Origin: Monosporascus cannonballus
Taxonomy: Eukaryota > Ascomycota > Sordariomycetes > Xylariales
Assembly (NCBI GenBank): GCA_004154925.1
Contig: QJNS01000002.1
Location: 620,001-684,000, forward strand
Direction of reading: 5' to 3'
DNA length: 64,000 nt
Positions within the stretch are counted from its first letter, which is position 1, and each line of letters opens with the position of its first letter. Positions 13,050 through 24,895 of the stretch are shown here, piece after piece. The notes beneath the pieces are model-generated. The model did not search any database and had not been told where the DNA came from. It saw only the letters and a program-made list of their open reading frames with translations. The position numbers and the translations under genes were made by a program.

Positions 13050-15370
13050 ATATGTTGTAAATTTTTATTAAATAATATTATTTTGCTTTTTCGATAGTAC
13101 AATGTAATAAATTGTTTCAAAAATAAATATTTAAATTGTTTACATATATACTAATATAATATATAATTAATAATAGTACATAATTAATTAATAATAAATT
13201 AATAAATATGAATTTTAATGCTTTTTTAAATGATTTAAAATCTGTTTAATATATATATTTAAAATATTTACTTATGTTTATTTTAATATATATTTTATTA
13301 AATTATAATATACTTTATTTAAATTATTTCGTTAAATATATATTAAATATTCTTAAGAAAATATTTTTTAAAAAAATATATAAATATGTTATAACGCATT
13401 TATATGATATAACGCGATTTTGCGTAATATACATATAAATATGTTAAATAAATAATTATTAAATTCATTTACAATTAATTACGAATAAATATTAAATAGA
13501 ATCTTTGTAAAAAAGGTATTAAAACGAAAATATTTTCTATAAAAATATTTTATTCTTTAATAACATTTTAAAAAAATTTGGCATATAATTAATATTTATT
13601 TTATATTTCATAATTATTCATTTAATTTTAAAACGTTTATTATTAAAAATATATATTAAATATATGTGAAATAAAACTTAAATTACAAATCTTGTACATA
13701 TATTAAATATTTAAATTCTTTAATAAAATGAATAACAGTTTTATAATTAATTATAAATATAAACGTTTAATATTATCAAGTTTGATTATACTTTGAACTA
13801 TATTTAATTAATATTATATATTTATAAAATTCGTATGATATATTTATTTAAAATATATTTTTATTAAGTAAATATAAATGTTTCGAAATATTTTAATATT
13901 TCATAATTTTATAATCGATAAATACTAAATATGTACTAAATTATCGGGTTATTAGTATAATTATTATATTTTATTTATTTAGTCCATTTTATTTATTAAA
14001 TCTTCTATATAATTCAGATATATTAATTAATTAAGGAATTATTATTATATATCATTGTTAAAATTCAATTTAAATTAATTTCTTTAATAAGTTATTAACC
14101 ATTTAAATATAAGGTTATATTTTGACTTACGTACTTTAGTAATACGTAATAATACTTTTTTAATCATTTAATAAATGCGAAAACTTCGAAAATATTAAAC
14201 TGTTAATAATTCGATACAAAAACGAAAATATAAAATACATTTTTTAAAAAAAGTAAATTTAATCACAAAAATTAACAATATATAATAATTAAAATCAAAT
14301 ACAATTAGAAAGTAATAAAAGAACTGAAAAATTAAAAAAACAATTATTAAAATTATAATAATAAGAAATGTAAAATAATATATCTCAGTAAAATATAAAT
14401 AAAGTTTTTATAAATATATTACGTAATATTAACCTGTAAAGCTTATATTAATAGTATAACAATAGATTCTAAAACTTAAATAAAATATAACATATCAATA
14501 TATGAATATTATATTCACATAATCGAATAAACTTATACTAATATAAAAATAAAAAAATCCTTATTATGTAAATAATATAATAATATAAAAATTAATAAAA
14601 TGTAATTTTAATATATTTGTATAGTTTAAACGGAAATAAAATTTAGATAATATATATTTAATTTAAATTTTATTATTGAAAACTGATTTGTTACTAATAT
14701 ATATTATAATACTAAACTAATTATTAAATAATATATATTTAAAACCAGTATAATCGGTACTAATTTTTATAACCTTTAATACATTTTATAAATAATTAAT
14801 AATTAGTTAATAATTATAATATGTAATATTTAATTATGAATGTAAAATGCGAGCATTCGAATTTATCGTTGTCGAAATCGAAAAAAATTAATATATTATT
14901 AAAAGAAAATAAATTATTAATAAATAAAAATAAAAGGCATATATATATTTTACGTTTATTTATAAAGAATTTAAAATTTTGTTATTATTATATAATAATT
15001 AATAAATAAAAAATATATACGAAATAAAAAGTTGTAATACTTAAATAGTTTTTTAAACCTATACTTATAAAATTTACTTGTTTATTAGTTATACTTTTTC
15101 AAAATTAGTTTTAAAAAATATTGTATTTTTAATATATAATAATACAAATAATATTTACGGTATTTATTTTATAATTATCGGAATTAATGTATTATTTGAA
15201 TTAATTAATTATACAATGTTTATTTTAATATAACGTATTACACAAGTAAGTTAGATATACAAATAAGCTAGATACTTTTTGACACTTCGCAATAATAAAT
15301 TGTAATAAAATAACTATAACATGGTAAATTAACTTAGATTAATCGAATTTTTTATCCCTAAATGTATTTA
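13050..15370. other. AT-rich desert
   Basis: Very AT-rich sequence without recognisable protein motifs, paired repeats or RNA genes. It could be transposon DNA mutated beyond recognition. Confidence 0.6.
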
Positions 15371-15384
15371 TAGTTTTTTTTTAC

Positions 15385-16800
15385 AAATATACGCATTATA
15401 TCCGGGTTTATTACAAATGCCACATTTTTGTTTTTTCGTTTAAACCCTTTTGTAACTATTATTTTTAGTCGCTATTAGCTGGGATTATTTATTATTACCT
15501 TCTTTCGTAGCTATAAAAGCTGATACCTTTATAATAAATATTTCTTCTTTTTAAAAACGTATGTTTTTGGTTTTTCGACGTTTATTAAGAACATAAGTCG
15601 TTTTGCAAAGATAATTATTTTTCTTTTAAAAAAAACCATTTTGTACAAAAGTATTAAGTTATTTTTTATTAAAAAATTAACCGATTTAATTATTTTTGTT
15701 AGCGAGTTACTCTGATAATTTTTGATTTCTTTTTATAAATAACGTCTTCGTCGAATTGCTTCAATAATATTTTTAGAGGTTTTTGCAAATAAAAAGATAA
15801 CGAAATTGGTAAAGGTAAACGGCGAAACGATTGGTATAAGTATAACTGAAACTTTTGGCTGGGAAAGGATGCAATTGAGATCGAATAGAATAAGTCTCGT
15901 TTTTGCAAATTCGGATTTAATATTGTCGATCGTTATAGCAAATTTAAACACGTTATAAAAACCGGCGATAAAATCCTTTTTAGCGATATAGATAACGTAT
16001 CGCTGTATAAGATTTTCGATATATAACAAATAAGTACGTTTTAATACGAAAAAACAGGTTATATCGAAGGATTAAAATCGATAAAAGGAATAAGCAGATA
16101 TATAAAACGTAATAATGCCGTTATTCGCGCAGTAATTTTCGAATTCGTCTAATAATAGTTTTTACAACCGTTAAAAACAAAGAAACGCTTCGAATTTTTA
16201 GTATATGTTTTAATATATTTGTCAAAATATTTAATTTATTTTAAATTTAGCTTATTTATTATTTAGCCGTTTTCGTTTATAGTAATCCTTTAATCGGGTA
16301 AAAGTGAGTTATTAGTAAATTAGTAAAAAAGTGGTTTTTTTAGTAAAGATGATAAATAAGAATAAAGCCCAACCTTAAAAATTGATAATCTGTATTATTA
16401 TAGACCATTTTCGATTTTGTATTAGATCTATCTAAGTTTTTTACGTTTTTTAATACTAATAATAATTATATTTGCTATTATAAAAAATCTTATTAAAATT
16501 TTCTTTTTGTCGAAATTATAAATATTCTTGTTTACTATATTATATTTTATAATTATAATCTAGATAAGCTTAAATTATTTTCGAAATATTTCTAGATTTT
16601 TGTATAAAATATTTTAATAATTTATCGGGGGATTTAAACGCGTTTTAAGTTTTTTTTTGCCGTCTAATAAAGTTAAATATCTAGTTAACTCTAACGCGTA
16701 TTACGACGCGCTGCGTAAATAGCAAATTCACTATATTTTTAACGTATTAAAGCCGGACAGAAAGTGTTCGCGCATTTAGGTTAAGGATTTTTTCGACAAT
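15385..16800 (-). pseudogene. Dead Fot1/pogo-type (Tc1/mariner) transposase
   Basis: Read on the minus strand with several stops, the order matches fungal Fot1/pogo transposases. A CENP-B/HTH-like N-terminal part lies at about 16620-16790 (ILNLNARTLSVRL followed by NFIRRQ). The late DDE domain lies at about 16030-16200, with FVFNGC in the place of the usual LDGH and then PF..ILRYN in place of PH.SH.LQPLD. A C-terminal segment at 15733-16029 stays open for 98 codons (KKDFIAGFYNVF, TIDNIKSEFA). A zinc knuckle at about 15378-15424 reads CGICNKPGYNAYIC, that is CX2CX4HX4C with His changed to Tyr, the result expected of a C-to-T change in CAC. The terminal inverted repeats were not located. Confidence 0.75.
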
Positions 16801-16899
16801 CGATTTTTTTCGATCGGCGTTAATTTTTGTAAAGGAAAAACAATATCGGCTCGAGCGCGTATATCGTCATATTCTGTTTATAAGGTGGAACATAGGATA

Positions 16900-17985
16900 T
16901 TATAAATAAAACCAAGTTTTTATAACTAATTTTCAGGTTGTTTTTCTTAGTCTAAACGATTAGATTTATTCTCGATTTTTTTTGTAAGTCGTTCCATATC
17001 GTAATTATTAAGAAATAAGTTATTGAAATCGGATAGTAAAATTATTAAAAATATTCAACGTATTTATATATCCAGCTCACTTACGTAATACGTTATATTT
17101 AATATATTAAATATGTTATTTAATAAGATTCTTAATCGATAATACGAATTTTATTAAATATTACAAATATTTCCGTAATTATTAAGTAATTATAATATAA
17201 CTATTAAATTATTTAAGACTTTATATAAATTAAGAGATAAGTATTTAATTTCTATATTTAATAAATTACGACTAAAAATTTCATAATTTAAAATAATAAT
17301 TAAAATATAACTAAATCTATAAATCTAAATAATAATTGAATTAAAAATAATAAAATAATAAGTTATTATATAAGAATTATTAAATTATTATTAAATGTTT
17401 ATAATATATTGAATAATCTTTAAAATTTATTATTTCTTTCAATTTAGTTGAAAATTTTAATAAATACTTTGTAGTATTAATATTATTATTATCAAAACTT
17501 AAATATTATATAAATATTAAGCGTGTATTGTTTGATTTTTAACAAACCTTAATTTTTCGAAATTACGCCATAAGTTTAAAATTATATAAATATAAAGACA
17601 TTACGTAATCATAATATATAACTTACGTAGATATAGATTTATACTTATATAATGTTAAAATTTTATATCGAATTAAGCAGTAAAATTTTAATTATATGGG
17701 TTACAAAAATTAATAACTATTTAATTAATATAAGACAAATACAACGTAATTACGCAATATATTAAATTTTTTAAAAATTCATTTACGTATTAAGTAATAT
17801 TTTAATTAAATCGAATTTTATTTTAAATATTTAATAATTACGTAATAGCTTTTAAATAAATATACGTTTTTAAATTTTTTAATATAACTAATATTATATT
17901 AATTATCCGAAAATATATATTATTTTATAACGTTATAAAATATTAATAATATATTATAAAATAAACGAAAGTACGATATTTATAC
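16900..17985. other. AT-rich spacer
   Basis: Apart from possible flanking sequence of the Fot1-like element near 16900-17000, no feature is visible. The missing terminal inverted repeat of that element may lie here. Confidence 0.5.
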
Positions 17986-18462
17986 TAAGATTAAAAAATT
18001 AACAATTTCAAATCTGAATTAGAGTTTAAATATTCTAATTCACCTTATAAGAACTAGTTGTATATATTATCACAACTATTTCCCTTTTTTTAATAAAGTC
18101 GTCTCGATTTTAAAGTTGGATAAGATATCGAACCTTCAAAGCTTTATTACGCCCTGTGAGCACATAGCGCGGTCGGACTCTTTATGCCGACCACTTGTCG
18201 AACGCCAGCAGTTAGAATCTTTTCGATTTGCTTTCTAGCTTTTTTTAGCCTACAGCCGCCCCTGTAGGGATCGAACTCTACTTTCGATATATCGTCGAAA
18301 TGGCGCCGAACTGGCTGATGCATCCAATTAAGGTTTGGAACAATTGTGAGATGAGCGAGAATGCGACGCTAACTACAAGACCAAAAAATCAATAATTCTA
18401 AACTCTAATTAATATTTAGATATCCTAATACACCTTATATGGACTAGCTCTACATATTATCA
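17986..18462 (-). mobile_element. Small element with 85-bp terminal direct repeats and a tRNA-like B box
   Basis: Direct repeats of 85 bp (17988-18072 and 18378-18462; shared core CTAATWCACCTTATAWGRAC) flank about 305 bp of visibly GC-richer DNA. On the minus strand the interior contains GAGTTCGATCCC (18267-18278), close to a tRNA B box, followed by a perfect 7-bp hairpin CCTACAG/CTGTAGG (18249-18255 with 18262-18268). The overall size matches the miniature element at 12.6 kb. It may be a TRIM-like or tRNA-related non-autonomous retroelement; an old tRNA pseudogene between repeats is the alternative. The repeat ends do not show a clean TG..CA. Confidence 0.45.
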
Positions 18463-20149
18463 TATATATATTAAGTTATTTTATTATATTAAAATTGTTT
18501 CCGTTATTACTTTATTTATAATTTTATTATTACGTAATATATTTTACATTTTTAAATATTTTTAAATATTTTGTTATAAATATAATAAATATATTATATT
18601 TATTTAAATCGGAATAAATAACTTTTCTATATTAATAAATTTATGAAATTATTAATATTAAACTTATATAATAATAATATAATTATTATTAAATATACCA
18701 TGCTAATATTTTAAATAATATATTTATATATACAGTTATAATTAATATTAATATTATAATAAATTAAACTAAAAACTATTATATAATTATTAAATACTTA
18801 TTATTAATATTACATTAAATATTATAAAATTGTAGTTATTTTAATTAAAAGTTATTGTTATAATTATTTAATATTTATTAAATTATAATTTATTATATAT
18901 TAAGTGAATTAAGATCGAATATAAATACGATTAAAATTAATTATTATATAAATTTAATAAATTACACTATAATTAATAATTATTTATTTAGTGATTTTTA
19001 AAAATATATTAAATTTTATAAAAAGTATTTAAATAAAATTAAAATTCGACATAAATTTTGAAATTAATTAATAAACGCTTAATAGACCTATATAAATTAT
19101 AAAGTATATATTGTATAATTATTATAATAATTATTAAATATAAGAAAATTTATTACATAAATAATTTAAAAATTATCGTAATTATTTTAATTATTATAAA
19201 ATGATTATTAAATAATTATTAAATAATTATTAATTATAATAAATGTTTTTAATATTTTATTAATATTTGTTTAATTTATATATAATAATTTTATTAATCT
19301 TTTTTAAAAATAATTCGAAAATACTTTATATAAATTATTACTAAATAATTAATATAAGAGATTTTATTACCCAATATTTGCATTATAATTACGTATTTAC
19401 GTATTTATTAATATTATAAAAAAATTAAAAAATTTCGAAATAAATAAGAAAATATATATTTATTTATAATTTACTCCGTACTTATACGAATTTTAATTTA
19501 TAAATTATCATATATTAATATAAAACTTTTTAAATATAATATTTATTATTTATTTCGTATTTACGTATTAAATTATTTTTCTTTTTTTTATTTTATTTCT
19601 TATATAATTCCTTAACAAATATTTTACAAATATTACGTAAATACGTTTTAATAATATTTTTAATATCCGTTTTTTTACCGTTAGTATTATATAAAATATA
19701 TTTAATTAATTTTTTAATTATTGAAAATATTTATTTAATATTTATTACACATATTGTAATAATTCACCAGTTAATGCTTAATTATTTTTACTTTTTCTAT
19801 AATTCTTTTAAAACCTGCGTTATTTAATTTAAGCATAATTATAACTTTATTTTTCCGGAACTTTCTTTTATTTTTTCCGAATTAAAACCTGTAATTTTAC
19901 AGCTTAAAAACCCTGGATTTTATAAATAATTTTTGGTAAAAAAATCGTTTAATACGGATAAAAATATAAAACGTTAATTTTAATTTATTATTATGATTAA
20001 TAATTAATATATTATATTTCGGAAAAATTATACCCTATTTATAATTTTTTTTATTGAAATTTATAAAAATATTAATATTAAAATTTTAAATATTAATAAA
20101 AATTCTTATATTTTAATAATAATACGTTTTTAAATAATTAATTTATTAA
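18463..20149. other. AT-rich spacer
   Basis: No recognisable coding or repeat structure. A slightly less AT-rich patch at about 19760-19960 may be transposon residue, but I cannot assign it. Confidence 0.55.
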
Positions 20150-20154
20150 ATAAT

Positions 20155-20270
20155 AATTTTATTTATTTAATTATTATTTAATTATTATTTAATTATTATT
20201 TATTTAATTATTATTTAATTATTATTTATTTAATTATTATTTAATTATTATTTAATTATTTATTATTTAT
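20155..20270. repeat. AT-only tandem repeat array
   Basis: Irregular tandem copies of TTAATTATTATT with occasional TTTA insertions. It lies at the border between the AT-rich block and the gene island. Confidence 0.85.
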
Positions 20271-20430
20271 ATTTTATTTTATATATATATTTTGCTTTCC
20301 CGGTTTTTTCCGGTTTTATTATAAATTATTAATTAGTTTTTACGAATACTTTTTTTATACCGGCTTTCGGCCTATATCCGAAAACCGTCCTTACCTTTTT
20401 CCCGTTCGGGGCGCGCGTTATGGTGGTTAG
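20271..20430. other. Left composition boundary of the gene island
   Basis: Composition changes over about 150 bp from nearly pure A/T to mixed sequence. CCGG-containing remnants at 20299-20317 and 20360-20412 suggest formerly GC-richer DNA with partial C-to-T change. Confidence 0.6.
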
Positions 20431-20547
20431 GCCGGACGGCCTCCATAATCAGCATAGGTTGTTCCCGGCCCTACGTACGAATCCAGGTGGTCCACTCGCC
20501 GATGCCCCTTAATAACGGGCCCATCTAGGGATGACCCTGATCTCCTC

Positions 20548-20793
20548 TTAACTGATTGGGATCCCGACCGCAGCGGCGACGGTCCGCTGGAACCCCCAGA
20601 ACTCGGCCGGCTCGTCGTCCGCGACGTTGGAGCACTGCCTGTCTGCGCGCATGTCCCGGTGTGGGCGGAGGGGGTTTCCGGTATCGCCCGTCGTGACGGG
20701 GTCGCGTTCCCCGAACGCGGTCGCGGGGTGCACGGAGACCGCCGATATCGAGAAGTCGCCATCCTCGCGGTTAGCGGCGAGGCTCTCGGCTTG
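20548..20793 (-). pseudogene. Coding-like fragment, unidentified
   Basis: The minus strand is open from just after a TGA (20794-20796) to a TAA at 20548-20550, about 81 codons. Its composition is protein-like, including NVADDEPAEFWGFQRTVAAA. There is no convincing start codon, and the sequence is cut off on the AT-rich side. It could be the last exon or a truncated remnant of a gene lost when the left block expanded. I do not recognise a family. Overlapping frames are also open because the local GC is high. Confidence 0.3.
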
Positions 20794-20796
20794 TCA

Positions 20797-21634
20797 GAGC
20801 TCCGATGTTATAATGAAGCCTACCTACTGAGAGAATCGACCCATGGTCGTTGAAGTTCTGAAGCAGTGCGCCGTTGTGGGGCCGAAACTAGACCCACACG
20901 GACCCGGGTTCTCCGTAGTGCTGATATGGTAAAGTACTATTATTTTACTACCTAGCGTCTTGGGCGTCCCTTGGACGCCCTATCTCGCCGGGGAGGCGTG
21001 ATTAAATCGAGTGTATCGCTTTCCTGCCTTTGTCGGAACTCCGAAGGATGTTGTCGGGGGAAGCGCATTCATTGCTCGACGACTCTGCCATCTCCTTTGT
21101 CCTTATTTCCGGAACCAGCATTATGGAAGATAGGACATGCTAACGGGGTTCCGTCACCACTGCCGACGTCGGAGGAGGAGGGCAGCGGTCTCCCTCTCCT
21201 ATGGATGGATGCATCATCGCTCAGGAAAACACATACTTTGACCGCTTCAGAGACTTATGATGGTAGCCTTTGAACATCTTCGCAAGGGCGGCCCGGATGG
21301 GCATAACAGTTGTGGATTGCAGCGGACGGCCGAGTTATAAGTAGACCGAACAGCCAACACCCGAGTTTATTGAAAAATCGAGTAGCCCAGCAACGGCATG
21401 AAAATGAACACTAAGGCTAAAATACGCCACCTATATAATCAAAAGTAAAACATCTTATTAAGTAAATATCTAAATAATTCTGGTCCCAGAATTTCGAAAG
21501 AAGCATTTCTCCTCATCCCCTCCTACTACGCCCTCCATTACTAGTGGAAAACGGACGGCTTAGCCCCCTCCCCCTCACTACTCCAATACTACACTCTCTC
21601 CCCACTGGTCCTCTCTACCTCCGATAAGAAAAGC
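20797..21634. other. Gene-free stretch with a perfect hairpin
   Basis: No supported gene. A perfect inverted repeat GGGCGTCC-CTT-GGACGCCC lies at 20962-20980. The part nearest 21634 is presumably the 3' untranslated region and terminator of the minus-strand gene that ends at 21635. A plus-strand open frame at 20971-21273 lacks an ATG start and protein-like features. Confidence 0.5.
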
Positions 21635-23734
21635 CTAGAATGGCGGATTTGGTAGTGGCCGCGGCCCGACGATCTGCCTGCGCCCGGCCCCGATGCCCTG
21701 GGCGCCCTTGTTCTGGGAATCGCCGCCCGTGTACCCGGCCCACTGGCCGACGTCCCAGCGGCCGCCGATGCCGCCCCCGATGCCCTCGACGCCGTCGCCT
21801 CTCCTGACGGCCGTCGCCGTCTCCTTCTGCGCCTCCTCCCACTCGCGCTGGCGCCGGCGCTCGTTCTCCATCTCGCGCTCGAGGAGCGACTTGGACGCCC
21901 AGCCGCCGGCCCTTGTGGCCGCCTGCGACTGCGCGCGGCGTCGGTCCTCGGCGTCCTGTTCCGCGGTGGCGCCTAGCTCGCGGGCGTAGGTGGGCTCTGG
22001 GGTTGGTTGTTGGACGGGCGCGTGGCGGTTCGTAGCCAGGAAGCGGTCTGTGCGGTTTCCTGGTGGTGAGGTCCGGGCTGCTGGTACTGTTAATGACGAT
22101 GCCGAGGGGGTGGGGAGTGGGCGGGAGGGGAGACTGGGTGGGGAGGTCGTCGTCCTTGGGCCGAAGCTGCTGGAACCGCTGGACTGCCCTGGGACGGGGA
22201 GGGGTCTAGCCTCGCCTGTCCGCTGGGGCCGGAGGGGTGATGAGTTAACCGGTACTCCTTTGGGGACGGGAAGTGGGCGCGGGGGTAGGGCAGGATTGCT
22301 CTGTTGAGGTGACTCGACCTTGTAGTTATCCCAATGGGTCTGCAGGACCTCCTTGTCGTTCCGGGACCAGGAATCATGGCGACTCGGCGGTCGCTCCGGC
22401 CGATCCTTATTCGGCCTGCTGCGCGACCGGTGCCGGCCTTTGGACGGGGATCGCCTCTGCCGTTCCTCTTCGTATTCTCGCTCTCGCTGACGGGCCAACT
22501 CCAGTTCCTTCTCTAGTTGTTTTATCCGCTCTCTGTAGTCGACCGAGCTCCTCGGATTCGCGAGGCGTTGCTCGGGGCTAGCGGACTGCAGTCTGGCCTC
22601 GCTCTGGCTTTTCGCACGCCGCCTCTCTTCCGCTAGTCGTTCCTCGGCCTCTTCCTCCTCCCTCCGCCGCTTCTCCTCGATGAGCTTCCATTGCCGCTCT
22701 TCCTCTGCCCAGCGGCGTTTCTCCTCCTCCGCCTTGCGCTTCTCTTCGGCCCTCAGCCTCGCGGTCTCGTCGCTCCACTTCCGCTCCTCCTCTAGTCGGG
22801 CTCCTTCCTCTTCTCCATTTGATTCTGTCTTGCGCCCGCGTTCCTCTTCTTCCATCTGTTGTTTCTGCCGCTCGGCTTCAGCCTCCTGCTCCTTCTTCTT
22901 GCGCTCCTTCTCGCGAGCACTAGGCACGGCGGGGCCGGGACTGGTGATCTGCCGTCGGCCGCCATAGACAACACCCAGGTTCCCCTGGCTGGCTCCACCC
23001 ATGTATCCGTACTGAGCGATGTTCCAGGCCGGGCTCGTAACACCTTCGTGGCGTTTCTGGCTCCAGGTAGACACGGTGGGTGAAGATCCCCCCTTGTCAC
23101 TAGTAGGGCTTCTCGCGGCGGGGCTCAACCGCCCGGAGCCGGAGTCGCCCGTTTTTGTGGCGATGAGACCTGGACGTGAGCCTTGCGACGCGTTGCTAGC
23201 ATTGGATATACCCCGGCTCCTGGTCGATGGCGGTCCGGCATCCTGCGGGCCGGTAACGTTGATGCGTGAGACGGGTCCGATTACGGAAGGGAAAGCGGAG
23301 GGGTTCGCGGCATTTGCGGCTCGCGAGAAGGCGCCGAGGCATTGGAGGACCTGGGCGGGATCCTTCTTCTCGAACAGATCGACGGTGAGGAAAACATCGT
23401 GGTCCGGCAAGTTTAGTGGCGGTGATTGGCAAGCGCGGAGGAAATGCGAGATATTCTCCATCTGGACGAAGGGCATGGCGGATTTCTTGAACCTGATGCC
23501 TGGTGGACCAATGGCCAGGTTGGCGATTCTACGGCAGATGTTAGCAAAGCGTAATGTTACGCAGAGGTGTCGACCATACTTGCAAAGGGCAGTTCCGTCT
23601 TTGAGCGAATCTAATAGATCGTTCGAAGCTAGCTTCTCGCCCAAGATACCCTCAATCCACAACCGGGCTTCGTTTGCAGCGGCGGGAGTATATTTCTCGA
23701 GGCGCGTCTTGCGCAAGTCCCTGTCCAAGGACAT
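21635..23734 (-). CDS. Calponin-homology (transgelin/Scp1-like) actin-binding protein
   Basis: Predicted 682 aa from two exons. The intron at 23529-23579 (51 bp, GT..AG, branch CTAAC) is in frame, so unspliced reading adds 17 residues; splicing restores the family sequence DGTALCKIANLAIGPPG. The first ATG is at 23734; no ATG lies further upstream in frame. A single calponin-homology domain spans about 20-125 (KSAMPFVQMENISHFL). A calponin-like repeat follows at about 222-248 (YGYMGGASQGNLG..GGRRQI). Next come a Glu/Arg-rich coiled coil (255-412), a proline-rich stretch (463-525), a second short coiled coil (575-622) and a second calponin-like repeat at the C-terminus (643-672). The domains indicate binding and bundling of F-actin at cortical patches or rings. 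Yeast Scp1 is only about 200 aa, so the long tail is a filamentous-fungal extension. It is divergent from the next gene. Confidence 0.88.
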   Translation of the reverse strand: MSLDRDLRKTRLEKYTPAAANEARLWIEGILGEKLASNDLLDSLKDGTALCKYGRHLCVTLRFANICRRIANLAIGPPGIRFKKSAMPFVQMENISHFLRACQSPPLNLPDHDVFLTVDLFEKKDPAQVLQCLGAFSRAANAANPSAFPSVIGPVSRINVTGPQDAGPPSTRSRGISNASNASQGSRPGLIATKTGDSGSGRLSPAARSPTSDKGGSSPTVSTWSQKRHEGVTSPAWNIAQYGYMGGASQGNLGVVYGGRRQITSPGPAVPSAREKERKKKEQEAEAERQKQQMEEEERGRKTESNGEEEGARLEEERKWSDETARLRAEEKRKAEEEKRRWAEEERQWKLIEEKRRREEEEAEERLAEERRRAKSQSEARLQSASPEQRLANPRSSVDYRERIKQLEKELELARQREREYEEERQRRSPSKGRHRSRSRPNKDRPERPPSRHDSWSRNDKEVLQTHWDNYKVESPQQSNPALPPRPLPVPKGVPVNSSPLRPQRTGEARPLPVPGQSSGSSSFGPRTTTSPPSLPSRPLPTPSASSLTVPAARTSPPGNRTDRFLATNRHAPVQQPTPEPTYARELGATAEQDAEDRRRAQSQAATRAGGWASKSLLEREMENERRRQREWEEAQKETATAVRRGDGVEGIGGGIGGRWDVGQWAGYTGGDSQNKGAQGIGAGRRQIVGPRPLPNPPF
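23529..23579 (-). other. 51-bp intron in the calponin-homology gene
   Basis: On the minus strand it begins GTATGG and ends GCCGTAG, with TGCTAAC 15-20 bases before the acceptor. Its length is a multiple of three and it has no stop, so automatic gene callers may miss it. Removal restores an uninterrupted calponin-homology domain. Confidence 0.85.
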
Positions 23735-24895
23735 GATGGGCAGACACCTCGGACTTAGGGTAAGGGAGTCCGGCCCAGTACGTGATTGTTCGGGATATAA
23801 GATGCAAGCGTTCGTTCTCAATCAATGTCGGAGGAGTAAGTGGGATGAGATGGATCCCAGCGGTCGACGACCCGGAGAACTTCGGTGAGAATAGGGAAGA
23901 TATCGAGGAGTTCACAAAGCTGGGTAGGGTGATCAAAGAATTAGAAGGCGATCTCTAAGGTCGTAGGGAATTTATTCCAGAAGACTGCGAGGAATGAGTG
24001 CCAATGTTGTAATAATGATAGGGGGAAATGCGACAGGGAATCCCCACTCTCCGTCATTTGTGCAGATGAGGTCTGACGTCGGGTTCAACCCAGAAGCCCA
24101 CGTGCGCCCCGTTCTTTAATAAATGAGCGTTAATTAATCAGCTTCGAGCGACGTGGCCGGGGCTGAACAAAGTCAAACGGAAACAGAGTGGCTGGTTAGT
24201 GCCCCGACGGATGACACGTGGGTTGTGACGGGGGTGGCTGATGGCTGGAGGCTGGTGGCTGGTGCAGAAGTCATTGGCCTCTTGGTTCATGCACAAGCGG
24301 TTAAGCTGCATAACTACAATACACAGGGGTATATAATGTAATGTTAGTTTCTCCACCAGGCTGACGAAAATACTGGAATTGGCTAGAACATCAATCCTTA
24401 CACAATTTGTATGCAAAGTAACACTATGGAGTATTCTGCGGTTTCTTAAAAAATAATTTAATTTATATCAGGGCTTACTTATGGTACTTGTTAGGTTATG
24501 AAAGGGGCGATGGTTAATAATGTATTCATTCTCCCATACAAATTCCATTAGATTCTACATTCTATCTTCATAAGGCAAAAGCTAGGCCGAATGGAGAAAC
24601 TAACATTAAATACATACCCCTGCGTACTGTAGTTGTGCCTTCGAACCCAATCCTTCCTTAGTCGCATATTGCAGCCCCCACACCGAAGAATCTCGGGAGT
24701 CACTCGTCAGGGTCCGAAGTTCCGGTAAGAATGATGTTAAACCCACGGCAGCTGCCGACCAATTGCCAATCTCGCAATAGCAAAGCAAATACCGGTAAAG
24801 CACCATGATGAGCCTGGACGACACCGGCAACGGATAACCCTCAGGCAACCCGCGACCTTTCCCTTGCCTTCTTCCTTCGCACCCGAGCGAGCGCA
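23735..24895. promoter_or_regulatory. Shared divergent promoter region
   Basis: 1.16 kb between the start codons of the calponin-homology gene (left) and the complex I assembly factor gene (right). It contains a TGGCTG-rich run (about 24232-24264) and a pyrimidine-rich leader just before 24896. Open frames here on both strands lack protein-like composition or good starts. No specific operator can be assigned. Confidence 0.5.

Noticed and set aside
20971..21273. 100-codon plus-strand frame
   Set aside because: No ATG at its beginning, no protein-like motif and no splice context.
22090..23100. Several long frames opposite and alongside the calponin-homology gene
   Set aside because: Shadows caused by the GC-rich, Arg/Glu/Pro-biased coding sequence.
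21635..23821. Longer 728-residue reading of the calponin-homology gene
   Set aside because: It begins with TTG at 23821 and includes the 51-bp intron. The first ATG is at 23734 and gives the family N-terminus.
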